Positions 19,081 to 28,847 of a DNA stretch of 28,847 bases are shown here, piece by piece (positions within the stretch are counted from its first letter, which is position 1; every line of letters begins with the position of its first letter). The notes under the pieces are model-generated. The model worked only from the letters and a program-made list of their open reading frames with translations, made no database searches and had not been told where the DNA came from. This DNA is from Ministeria vibrans ATCC 50519. Its lineage: Eukaryota; Opisthokonta; Filasterea. The translations under genes were made by a program, and so were the position numbers. The stretch is taken from the NCBI GenBank assembly GCA_943704425.1, contig CALSCP010000281.1, positions 29,256 through 58,102 on the forward strand, in the 5' to 3' direction.

Positions 19081-21835
19081 ATGTCGTTTACGTCAAAGGC
19101 AGCGGTGACTCGCCTGAAGGTGGGCGAGCTGCGAGGCGAATTGACGCAACGCGGCCTCGATACGTCCGGCGTGAAAAACGACCTTGTCGATCGGCTGTGG
19201 GACGCCATCGCCGTCGAAGTTGCCCAGGGTGTCGACAGCGCTGGGAAGGGCGACGCGGAGGAGACTGTGGCCGCACAGCAAAGCAGCAACGGCGAATCAA
19301 CGTCGACTGAAAGTGTTTCGATGGACACGAGTAGCGACCACAGCACGCTCCCGTCGGCGCCGGCATCGGCAGCATCGGCAGAAGCATCGGCAGAAGCAGC
19401 CGCAGCAGCAGCCGCAGAGGCGGAAAAGAAGGCGAACGAAGCGGCGACGAACGCAGCGAAAATCAAGCAACTGGAAGAAACGCGCCAGCGGCTGCTCGCG
19501 CAAATTGAGGCCTCGGCGGCCGCTCGCAAGCGAGAGTTGGAGGAGGCAGCATTGAAAGCTGCGAGTGCGACGCCGCCGGCGACGGCAACGACGGCCAAAT
19601 TGACAGCGGCTCAGTTGAAAAAACGGAAAAAGAAGGCAAACAAGTTGCTGCGACGACAGCAGGAGCTGGCGGCGAAAAAGAGCGCAGATGGCAACGAAGG
19701 GGATACGGAGGGCGGCGAAGAGGACGGTGACGGCGACGACGACGGCACGATTGCCAATGTTGAAATTGAGTATGTGGTTCAGAAAGTCGACGATGCCACG
19801 GCGGAAGAGTTCTCCGATGTGTTTGCACACTTTGAGCGCGGAGGCAAGGAGCGCACGGACGACGATGAGCACGACGAGGATGCCATGTTGCTGATGATGG
19901 CGGGCGAGAATGGCGGCGAGGGTAGCAGCGGATCGGCGGCGTTGGTGGCGGCACAGGCAGCGGCCGCACGCATAGACACGGAGAAGATGTTGCCTCGCAA
20001 GGCAACGGGGGAGGATGGAGACGACGCGGACGACGGAGACGACGAGCGAGAAGGCGCCGGCTCGACCAAGTTGTCCAAGGGAATGATCCGACGACAGCAG
20101 CGTCTGACAGTGGCGGAGCTGAAGCAGCTGGTGGAGACGCCAGAGGTGGTGGAGACGCACGACGTGACGGCCTACGACCCGCGTCTGCTTGTCTTTCTCA
20201 AGGCCTACCGCAACACCATTCCGGTGCCGCAGCACTGGTGCCAGAAGCGCCGCTACCTTCAGAACAAGCGCGGACTCGAGTCGTCGGGCTACGAACTGCC
20301 CGACTTTATCAAACAGACGGGTATCACCGAGATGCGCGCAGCCGTCGCCGAGCAGGACGAGGGCAAGAACCTCGCTGCCAAGATGCGCGAGAAGGTACGT
20401 CCATGTTTACACGACACTTTGATCGAACCTCTAAACACATAATTATGTATGTGTCTGTGTGCGTGTGTGTATGTTTTAGGCTCGTCCCAAAATGGGTCGG
20501 ATGGAAATCGATTATCAGAAGTTGCACGACGCGTTCTTCCGTTGGCAGGTCAGTCACTTAAAACCACAACGTAATGGCAACTGTAATTTTTTTTCATCCG
20601 ACCCATTTTGGGACGAGCCTAAAACATACACACACGCACACAGACACATTTTTTTTTTTTTTTTTTTTTTTTTTTGTAGACGCGACCGCGACTGTCGAAA
20701 GTGGGAGATGTGTACTACGAGGGAAAGGAGTACGAGACGAACGTGACGCATCGTCGGCCAGGAATGTTGTCGGACGAGCTGAAGGAGGCGCTGGGGATGC
20801 GCACAGATACGGTGGTGCCGGTGCCGCCGCCCTGGCTCATTGCAATGCAGCGCTATGGTCCTCCTCCGGCCTACCCTAGTTTGCGCATTCCGGGTCTGAA
20901 TGCACCTATTCCGAGTGGGGCACACTTTGGGTACCATCCGGGTGGGTGGGGCAAACCGCCCGTCGACGAGATGGGCAATCCGCTGTACGGTGATGTGTTT
21001 GGCAAGGAGGCACAGGGCACGGGCGAAGTGCCCGACACGGACATCGACAAGGGCCTGTGGGGCATTATGGAGGTGGATGACGAAGGCAGCGACGACGACG
21101 ATGAGGAGGAGGAGGATGACGAGAGCGGCGCGGAGAGCGGCGACGATGACAGCGACAAGGCCAAGGATGAGGAGGACAACGACGACGACGTGCCCATTGC
21201 CGAGACACCCTCAGGCCTGGCCAGTCAGGTGTCGGCAGGCCTTGAGACTCCGTCGGTCATTGAGCTGCGCAAGCAACAGGTTATTGAGAGTGCCATGGAC
21301 AGTGGCGAGGAGCAGCGTCGCCTCTACAAGGTCATTCCGCAGCAGAAAGCGGCCCTTGGCGACTCCTTCCTTGGCTCAACCCACGTCTATGACATGGGCG
21401 GCGCCAAAAAGGACTCTGGTACGTGTTAATAATGATTACTACTTGTGAGCGGAGTTTGATTGACTCGTTATTATTCTTTTTCCCCTATGTGTTTATTTCT
21501 TCCTCTCTATTTGTTTCACTCTCTATCATCCTCTTTCACTCTGTTTTTCTCTGTCCATCGTCTTTTTTATTTTTATTTTTTTTATTTTTTTACTTTTTAA
21601 ATCTTTCCCCTCCTCTCCTTCGCTAGTGGACATTGCGTTGGATCCAAGCGAGATTGAGGGAATGGACGAGGCGACTGTACGTGCACACTACGAGAAGAAG
21701 ATGCAGGAGAAGAAGGCTGGAGGCAGCGGAGATCGCGAGGATCTTAGTGGTATGGTGGCGGAGCATATTGCTAAGAAGCGCCGACGTCCCGACGACAAGA
21801 AGGACTCGTCGGCCGCGAAAAAGTTCAAGTTTTGA
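19081..21835 (+). CDS. SF3B2: Splicing factor 3B subunit 2 (SAP145)
   Basis: Four exons (19081-20394, 20480-20548, 20680-21418, 21627-21835) give 776 residues. SF3B2 is part of the SF3b complex of U2 snRNP and contacts pre-mRNA near the branch site. A SAP motif is at about 10-45 (KVGELRGELTQRGLDTSGVK). Next are an Ala/Glu-rich coil, a Lys patch KKRKKKANKLLRRQQE, acidic low-complexity stretches, and the conserved core: AYDPRLLVFLKAYRNTIPVP, HWCQKRRYLQNKRGLESSGY, ARPKMGRMEIDYQKLHDAFF, RPGMLSDELKEALGM, PPPWLIAMQRYGPPPAYPSL and IPGLNAPIP (the PSP region). The C-terminus ends in basic KKRRRPDDKK...FKF. Exon 2 (69 nt) is flanked and partly overlapped by a perfect 55-bp inverted repeat. Its stop lies only 29 bp from that of the convergent RIIa gene. 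The human protein is somewhat longer (about 895). Confidence 0.96.
20449..20649. repeat. Perfect 55-bp inverted repeat across SF3B2 intron 1 / exon 2 / intron 2
   Basis: Left arm 20449-20503 and right arm 20595-20649 are exact reverse complements over 55 bases, with a 91-bp loop. The left arm spans the last 31 nt of intron 1, including its TTTTAG acceptor, and the first 24 nt of exon 2. The right arm lies wholly in intron 2. The loop holds the rest of exon 2 and the intron 2 donor (20549). A T27 run (20649-20675) follows the right arm and forms the intron 2 acceptor tract. Confidence 0.97.
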
Positions 21836-21864
21836 AATAATACACCACACACTTTCACTTTTTT

Positions 21865-22167
21865 TTACAAACCACTCAACTGCCCGTTCGTGTACGAGGA
21901 AAAGAACTGCTTGGCATACGCATAGATGTCGGTGGGCTTTTCAAGAAGGATTGCTTGCATAAAGTCCCGAAGGAGTGCTTGCAACGCGGGATTTGAGCGA
22001 ATGTACGCGCGATGTTGCGCCTCGAGCGATTCCTTAAGACCAAAGAAAAACGTCAAAAGGTATGAGCTAATGAGCGCCCAGTATGATTGTGCATTGTGGT
22101 CTACCTTTGTGTCTAAGAAATGCGACACGAGCTCGAGATCGCTTTCCCACTGTTCCGGTGGATTCAT
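21865..22167 (-). CDS. RIIa-domain small protein, RIIAD1-like
   Basis: Two exons (22167-22105 and 22032-21865) give 76 residues. The 72-nt intron (22104-22033) has no stop and keeps frame, but its GTAGAC donor and TTTTTCTTTGGTCTTAAG acceptor, and the odd hydrophobic stretch it would encode, favour splicing. The C-terminal half, LQALLRDFMQAILLEKPTDI followed by YAYAKQFF, fits the RIIa dimerisation/docking helices of R2D2 proteins, with the Lys/Arg-Pro-x-Asp pattern seen in RIIAD1. Such proteins dimerise and hold AKAP-type helices, mostly in cilia and sperm tails. The N-terminus NPPEQWESDLELVSHFLDT is not recognised. It is convergent with SF3B2 (29 bp) and divergent from ALAD. Confidence 0.72.
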   Translation of the reverse strand: MNPPEQWESDLELVSHFLDTKVDHNAQSYWALISSYLLTFFFGLKESLEAQHRAYIRSNPALQALLRDFMQAILLEKPTDIYAYAKQFFSSYTNGQLSGL

Positions 22168-22408
22168 GCGCTGTTGTCAAGGCGACGCTATTTCAAATTT
22201 AAATATTCGGGACGAATGACAAGACAGATTGGAAATTGAATGCTAAGCAGCAGCCAGAGCTCAAATGGCAGATTCACAGAAGTCCAAAGCACTGAAAAAA
22301 GAGAGAAAAGAATTAAGAATTATTATTACTGAATGTGAATTACTGAATTGTCTCTCTTCAGACCGTTTTGATCATCAGAATATTTTTCTTAAATCTTTCT
22401 ATCCCAGC
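22168..22408. promoter_or_regulatory. Divergent gap RIIa gene / ALAD
   Basis: This 241-bp gap separates the RIIa start (22167) from the ALAD start (22409). A frame open from an ATG at 22265 runs in phase into ALAD, but its 48 residues are Lys/Glu/Ile-rich and have no counterpart in the family. The sequence TTTCTATCCCAG just before the ALAD ATG looks like a 3' splice acceptor, so a 5' UTR intron is possible. No other feature was identified. Confidence 0.4.
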
Positions 22409-23944
<1,536 letters not shown>

Positions 23945-24119
23945 GGCACAGAAAGCGGAGCGTGTGTGAGAGAGATAAGATAGATAGGTAGAGAGAGAAA
24001 GAAAAAAAAGATAGAGAAGGGAACAAAGGAAAAGGTGGGTGTAATAATAAAAGGAAAAAAAAAAGTTAGGTTGGTGTGAGAAAGAGACAGGGTGTGTTCG
24101 TGTGTTTGACACACAGGAC
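23945..24119. other. Convergent gap ALAD / Rab21 with purine-rich tract
   Basis: The 175-bp gap holds degenerate GAGATA / GAAA runs at about 23970-24065, a weaker form of the GA tracts in other convergent gaps, and AATAATAAAAGG near 24042, a possible polyadenylation context for ALAD. No gene is seen. Confidence 0.5.
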
Positions 24120-24953
24120 TCAACCGCAACAGCCCCCGCCGGCGCTTGCGCCTGCACCCCCACCAGCACGCGAGTCGTCTTCTATGATAATCGTGCTCTT
24201 CTTTCGCTGTGCCATTCCGCCTGCACCTGGGTTCTTCTTGTTCTCCGCTAACATACCTATAAAAAAAATAAGTACAGTACGGCAAAATAAAACTCAACCC
24301 CCCCCAGACTTACTCTTTGTGAGAGCCAAAATCATTTCCTCAATTCCTCGGTTGAGTTTTGCTGAGGTCTGAAAGTGCTTGGCGCCCACAGATGCCGCAT
24401 ATGCCTCAGCCTCAGACTAGAGCCCCACCGCCACCACCAGAGAAAGAAAGTTGTTAGCACTCAAAAACTCAAAGTGTCCGTCTTCGATATTACCTGTTCC
24501 ACATTTCGGTTCTTCTCAAGATCACACTTGTTTCCAGCAATGACCAGACTAATTTCGTTTCCCAGCATTTTTCTCAATTCCTTTACCCAGTTTTTCACCT
24601 GGGAAACAACATTTTGGTCAGTCGATGAAGACCTTACTATTATTATTATTATTTTTTTTTTTTTTACCTTTTGGAAGGAATCCTCGTCGGTAATATCATA
24701 CACTAGAATTGCACCTTTGCTGTCACGGTAATAGATAGGCCCAAGGGCACGGAAGCGTTCCTGGCCAGCAGTGTCCTGTACCGCGATGACACAAGGAGTG
24801 AGTCAGAAAAAAGGTCAACATGTACACACAAACACTTACTCGCACAAACCTACACTCACACATACATAAACACATGCTCGCACAGACACAGGCCCACTCA
24901 GACATAAACCCACACACTCGCATAGATGTGCACACACACACAACAACACTCAA

Positions 24954-24986
<33 letters not shown>

Positions 24987-25696
24987 ACAACAACACACAC
25001 ACACACACACACAATATACGATGCTGTGTGACTAAAGAGACCATCAAACGCAGAAACTCAATGCGACAGAGGACACATTTGAAACAAAGTATGTCGCGCG
25101 AGAGGTAATAATCATAACAATACGAATGTCGTGGCGACAATGAAAAGAGAAAAAAAAAACTTTTTGAACTACAAGCTTGTTATGGCGACACGAGTGAGTT
25201 TCAACGGCGAGGCGGGTGTCTTGGCAAAATGTGGATCAAACGCCGCAAAGTGTTGTAGTTTGACATCGAGAGAGAGAGAGACAGAGAGTGGATGACCGAA
25301 AAAAAAAAAAAAAAAACGAAAAAAAAAAAAAAAAAAACGAAAAAAAAAACGACCGGGAGAGAGGCAAGGCGGAGGCGCTCTGGCTTACCCAAATGTTCAA
25401 CGTGACTCTTTGGCCTCCAATGTTGAGGCGTTTCTGTAAAAAGGACGCCTACAGTGCGAATGGGAGAGAAAATGAGAAAGGAGAGGAAAGAGAGGAGAAA
25501 TGAAAGAGACGAAGAGAGCGAGAGGAACGGCGCTGGAGGCCATTTGGCACGGGGACAAGTACAAAGAGTCGCTTGCCTGGAGGGTCGTGACGTGCTTATC
25601 GTTGAAGGTGTTCTCGCAGTAGCGCATGACAAGCGAAGTTTTGCCGACACATCCTTCGCCAAGTAAGACAATTTTGAACTGTGGTGCGTCTCCCAT
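24120..25696 (-). CDS. RAB21: Rab21 small GTPase
   Basis: Six exons (25696-25577, 25448-25389, 24775-24668, 24598-24494, 24416-24314, 24256-24120) give 210 residues. Rab21 controls early endosome traffic and integrin uptake in animals. All GTPase motifs are present: P-loop GEGCVGKT (13-20), switch I TTLQASF, switch II DTAGQERF (61-68), NKCD (119-122) and TSAK (148-151). The end, GGGCCG, supplies a prenylated cysteine pair, one residue short of the terminus. Switch I with TTLQASF and the phrase RYCENTFNDKH identify Rab21 over Rab5 and Rab22. Intron 1 (25576-25449) begins GCAAGC, a GC-AG intron. Intron 2 (25388-24776) is 613 nt, the longest in the window, full of CA and homopolymer repeats. The hypervariable tail has a basic KKNP/QRKKS stretch followed by acidic IIIEDD. 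Confidence 0.96.
24776..25388 (-). repeat. Repeat-filled 613-nt intron 2 of Rab21
   Basis: The plus strand carries dispersed and pure (CA)n from about 24820 to 25012 and A-rich blocks interrupted by CG at about 25299-25350 (runs of 18, 19 and 10 A). The stretch between, 25020-25290, shows no repeat structure and no exon of Rab21. Confidence 0.8.
25449..25576 (-). other. GC-AG intron 1 of Rab21
   Basis: The invariant switch I sequence TTLQ/ASFL fixes the exon end at CAG 25577, followed by GCAAGC on the transcript strand, an optimal GC donor (AG/GCAAG). The acceptor is CTGTAG at 25449-25454. The intron is 128 nt. Confidence 0.85.
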
Positions 25697-25994
25697 CGCA
25701 GCCGGTCAAGAGGAGCTAACGATTCCTCGACTGTGCCCAATACAAACAATACTATTTAGTAAATAGTTAATAGTCAGCGAAACATTAAACAATTCAACCC
25801 CCTTGGTTTGGTTTGGTTTGTGGGACAATCAGTCAGAGAGAAACAATCCCAGTTCTTCAAATAGATAAAGGAAGTGAACACATTTTTCACTTTTCAGTCA
25901 CGGACGTGTAAAGTCAACTCTAGATAGAGAGAGTGTGTGTGTGGGAGGCGGCCCAAGTGACATTGCAGGGAGCCTCAGTCTTGACGTACGTTGG
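25697..25994. promoter_or_regulatory. Divergent gap Rab21 / unknown gene
   Basis: These 298 bp lie between two divergent starts (25696 minus, 25995 plus). Visible items are a TTTGGTTTGGTTTG repeat (about 25804-25820) and short GA and GT runs (25924-25945). No gene or clear TATA box is seen. Confidence 0.4.
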
Positions 25995-27188
25995 ATGTCG
26001 TCGTCTGCGTCCTCCTCCAACAGCAGTGGCGGTCGAGGGGTTCGCTCACGACGCCGCTTACCAGGCTTGACCCTTGATGGAAGCAGCAGCTGCAGTAGCA
26101 GCGATAGCGAGGTATGCCGAGGCGCTCTACGCCGCTGAATCATCAGCGAGAGAGAAAGCGCCGACAAAGAGAGTGGAAGTGACAAAAAAAAAAAAAAAAA
26201 CGTCTCATGACGGCTGTACGTGAAGTGCGAGCCGACTCCAAGCGCGGCTCACTTGGTATTCGCTTCCGGCCCGTGCTGCCAGGCGTGAGACGCCAGTGCG
26301 CGCCCTGTCTTTCCGGCGTCTGCTGTGTAAAATGGGACATTTTGGAAAATCTATTTACGGCTCGTTGAAAAAAAGACTCTAAAACTCCCGCTCCGCCGCT
26401 CGTTAGGACGATTGCCCTCCCTCCTTGGAGAACAATGCCGACAAGACAGACAAAAGCCACAAGGTTTATTTTTTTTTCGCACTTTGGTTTTTGTTCGCTC
26501 TGACACCTTTTTCATATTCGGGGGTGCTTTGCAGGGAACAGGCATTCCGGATGACTACAAGAAGGTGACTGCGTTGAAAGAGGCGGTGTTTGCAAAGTTA
26601 GGCACAGAGTAAGTGGGTTTGAATTATTTATATATCAGATTCAATGATTGTCTTGAAGGGTGACGTTGGCCGCGTGTGGTGATTAGTGTCTTGCGTGTCT
26701 ACATGCATGTGTAGTTTGACGTGGGGGGGAGGGGAGGGGTGTTATTTTAAGTTCAAGGATACCATTCTCACCCTTTTCTTTCTTACATTTCCGTGTGGTT
26801 TGTTTAGCACCTACCCCGACATCCCACGCGGCGAACTGGCGAGTACCACGCATGATTTCCTTTCTCTGGTGCGTCTAATGGAGCTGGGCGGACGGGATCC
26901 GCGCCACGTCCGCCAGTGCGATGGCGTCTCGTGCAAGCACAGCTGCAAGGAGGACGGCGAGCAACTCATGCAACGCGCCCTCTTGCTCTACGGCCATCTC
27001 CAAACAAAAGAGGTCCCGTTTGATACCTTCTGTTGTTGTTGTTGTTGTTGTTGGTATTGTTCATTGGCGTAACGACCCTAACCCTCATTATATTGGTGTT
27101 GCAGGCCAAATTTGTGACATTTACCGACGAAGACTTTGAGCTGAAGAGTGTCGTGGACGATGTGCTTGTACAGCTCTTGGTCGATTGA
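25995..27188 (+). CDS. Unrecognised 178-residue protein with acidic Ser-rich N-terminus
   Basis: Exons 25995-26111, 26407-26463, 26535-26608, 26808-27012 and 27105-27188 join in phase to 178 residues. The first exon encodes Ser runs, an Arg-rich patch (RGVRSRRRLPGL) and CSSSDSE, followed by DDCPPSLENNADKTDKSHK, so SDSEDD is a likely CK2 site. From GTGIPDDYKK on the sequence is folded-like: KVTALKEAVFAKLG, PRGELASTTHDFLSLVRLME, a cysteine cluster CDGVSCKHSC, LMQRALLLYGHL, then FTDEDFELKSVVDDVLVQLL. I do not recognise the family. The 295-nt intron 26112-26406 is less certain: it contains an ATG-led open stretch at 26208 (MTAVREVRADSK...) that could belong to an alternative exon. Exons 3-5 have good donors and acceptors and consistent phases. 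It is divergent from Rab21 and convergent with RRP7. Confidence 0.62.
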
Positions 27189-27226
27189 TTGAGATTGAAT
27201 GGTAGACAACAGTGATTCATTTTCGA

Positions 27227-27323
<97 letters not shown>

Positions 27324-27527
27324 AAACACAAAACAAAACAACAAAAAATAGTATATCCAATAAAGAGAACTTTGTGTAATTACTTCAACCAAACCGAAGC
27401 CCTCCCCAAAAACGAAAGCAGAATCAAAATGGAATACAAATACAAACACACACATAGAGGAGCGAGAGAGAGAGCTATAGATAGATAGAGAGATAGAGAG
27501 ACGCACACACACAAATCGCGCGTGTGC
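27189..27527. repeat. Convergent gap with (GT)15 and (GA)30 microsatellites
   Basis: After the stop at 27188 comes (GT)n at 27231-27260 joined directly to (GA)n at 27261-27321, then AT-rich sequence and a second, degenerate GAGA/GATA run at about 27456-27500. No coding region is visible; these are the 3' UTRs of the two convergent genes. Confidence 0.9.
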
Positions 27528-28792
27528 TCACTCTGGTCTGAACCTGCGCGCTGCTCTCATATGCGCAACCTTCTTCTTGTCCTCCTCAAACTTCACGCGC
27601 ATCGCAGCAATCTATAATGTGTGTGTGTGCAAAAGTGGGTGAGAGGCATGACTTTTCTCGATAAGCATGTGTGATTCCTACCTGTTCGCGTTGGTGTTCT
27701 CTGTGTTGGAATCGGTAGAAGTTTGCTTCTTGCGACTCTTTCTTTTGTCGCTTCTTCTCGCGTGTCTTTTCATCTAAAATGCAATCAACAGTTATTAGTT
27801 GGCGTTTTCGTGTTTTTTGTGGCACTATCGTACCCTGAGTGAGATGTGTCGCGCTTCGTTTGCGAGACACAAACGTCCATCCGTCCGATTCTGATTCCTC
27901 TCGAGCTCTTCGCTCTTCTTTTTCCCTACACACACACACAGACAGACAGACACACAATAAGTTTCACTATTGTCGTGCGTGTTGTCGTTGGTTTCTTCCG
28001 TACATTTCCACTCGCTGTTCAAAATCCTCCATGTATTTGTCTACGGATCGCTCGAGAGCCTTTGGGTCTGTGTACTGAGACCAGTAGCGCTTTTCCATTG
28101 CTGTGCAGTCACGCAAAACGACAAAAACAAAACACACCTTAGTATTACTGCGGCGGGTCACATCTTGACTCGCTCACCGGCAGGTCCTCGATTCTCCATG
28201 GCCACGTTGAGCTCGCCGCCACTCAATGAGAGTGCCTTTTCAAGAGCCTTTTCCGTCTTGAACACAATGTGGGCCGTCTACGGTGCGGTGAAGCAGAAAC
28301 GGATGAGGACAGAAAACGAAGACGCAAGTGTCGCTTACAATGGACGGCATGAGTCCGCCACTGTTCGCCAGACTTCCCATGTAAACACTTTCTATGGCCC
28401 CTGCCTTGCTGTACAGACTCTCGAGCGCCTGGTCAGCACAGCCGTCAGGCAAGTTGGTGACAAAGAGCGTTTTGCCGGCAGGATAGCGAGCAGCGGAGGC
28501 TTCGGCCGCCTGTACGGAAACAATAGACGCTTATCAGGAAAGCGTTCACAACAAGATGGTAGGTATGCACAGGGGACACACACAGGGGGCCACAGCGTCT
28601 TCCAAAACGTACCGCATCCCGACGATATTTTCCAACACGGTGTTCGCGCACGAACAGTTCAGAGGACACGCGGGAGCCGCTCTCCTCTACTGCCACCGAC
28701 TTTTTCTTCTTCTTCGACGGTGTGGTCGTCTCTACTGCAGTCGTTGCCGCCGCCGACGGATACACACACACTATTTTTACCGCTTTGAACAT
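27528..28792 (-). CDS. RRP7A: Ribosomal RNA-processing protein 7 (RRP7A)
   Basis: Seven exons (28792-28613, 28509-28339, 28277-28178, 28100-28004, 27925-27834, 27773-27682, 27611-27528) give 271 residues, near the human 280. RRP7 acts in nucleolar pre-18S rRNA processing within the UTP-C/small-subunit processome. The order is: Lys-rich N-terminus, ELFVREHRVGKYRRDA, an RRM-like fold starting KTLFVTNLPDGCADQALESL, the strand AHIVFKTEKALEKAL, SVDKYMEDFEQRVE, an acidic segment with ESDGWTFVSRKR, and the diagnostic C-terminal helix ANFYRFQHREHQREQ...MRVKFEEDKKK...MRAARRFRPE. The last 40 residues match RRP7 nearly word for word. Each intron is 60-103 nt. The start ATG at 28792 leaves only 55 bp to the window edge, which is AT-rich. 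Confidence 0.93.
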
Positions 28793-28847
28793 GTTAAAAT
28801 TAATATAGTTTCGTCATTTTATCGATCGTATTCAATATTAATTGAGT
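28793..28847. promoter_or_regulatory. AT-rich upstream region of RRP7, cut by window edge
   Basis: Only 55 bp upstream of the RRP7 start are visible. They are AT-rich and show no recognisable element. Confidence 0.3.

Noticed and set aside
19297-20235. 312-residue minus frame opposite SF3B2
   Set aside because: It is a Cys/Arg-rich complement of Ala/Glu/Asp codons in the real SF3B2 exon 1.
20595-20675. Retrocopy of SF3B2 sequence with poly(A)
   Set aside because: The inverted copy includes unspliced intron, and the T-run is on the wrong side for an antisense poly(A) tail, so template switching or inversion is more likely.
22265-22408. 48-residue N-terminal extension of ALAD
   Set aside because: Open frame but AT-rich, with no family counterpart; the family start aligns at 22409. 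A 5' UTR or UTR intron is more likely.
27076-27085. Telomere-like CCCTAACCCT
   Set aside because: Only about one and a half repeats, inside a spliceosomal intron; not a telomere or an array.
27970-28788. 272-residue plus frame
   Set aside because: It is antisense to RRP7 exons 1-4 and introns; the RRP7 reading has clear homology.

Overview
This is a compact, intron-rich nuclear segment of a eukaryote. I read fourteen protein genes from it by splicing exons at GT-AG (twice GC-AG) junctions and matching the joined proteins to known families. No rRNA or tRNA gene and no full transposon was seen. Introns are mostly 45-130 nt and several are exactly 57 nt. Gaps between genes are 29 to about 340 bp. 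The gene set is that of a heterotroph, probably flagellated: an animal/fungal-type zinc ALA dehydratase, a mitochondrial very-long-chain acyl-CoA dehydrogenase, a RIIa (cilium-type) docking protein, a WWC/KIBRA-type WW protein with repeated [LI]Y motifs, Rab21 and a DCAF15-like protein. KIBRA- and DCAF15-like genes and phosphotyrosine-like motifs point to a holozoan or close relative, perhaps unicellular; this is inference and the species cannot be named.

Layout from left to right: PPP4R4-like HEAT protein (-, cut by the left edge); KDM8/JMJD5 (-); a 71-bp divergent gap; METTL14 (+); a small one-helix membrane protein (-); a secreted Gly/Cys-rich protein (+); a DHHC palmitoyltransferase (-); ACADVL-like dehydrogenase (-); a 99-bp divergent gap; the 1393-residue WWC/KIBRA-like protein (+, one exon); DCAF15-like (+); a coiled-coil protein (-); SF3B2 (+); a RIIAD1-like protein (-); ALAD (+); Rab21 (-); an unrecognised 178-residue protein (+); and RRP7 (-). 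The genes are unrelated housekeeping functions (RNA modification, splicing, rRNA processing, heme synthesis, fat oxidation, vesicle traffic, signalling); their proximity reflects genome compaction, not an operon.

The most unusual feature is in SF3B2, itself a splicing-factor gene. A perfect 55-bp inverted repeat has one arm across the 3' splice site of intron 1 and the start of exon 2 and the other arm in intron 2, so the pre-mRNA could hide that splice site in a hairpin; exon 2 is 69 nt and skipping it keeps frame. Other points are two GC-AG introns fixed by protein conservation, a METTL14 that stops just before the usual GRDxxxRPGW segment, GA/TC tracts in most convergent 3' gaps, a TATCACTTTGT minisatellite motif in several introns, and a tandem duplication of the 3' end of the coiled-coil gene.
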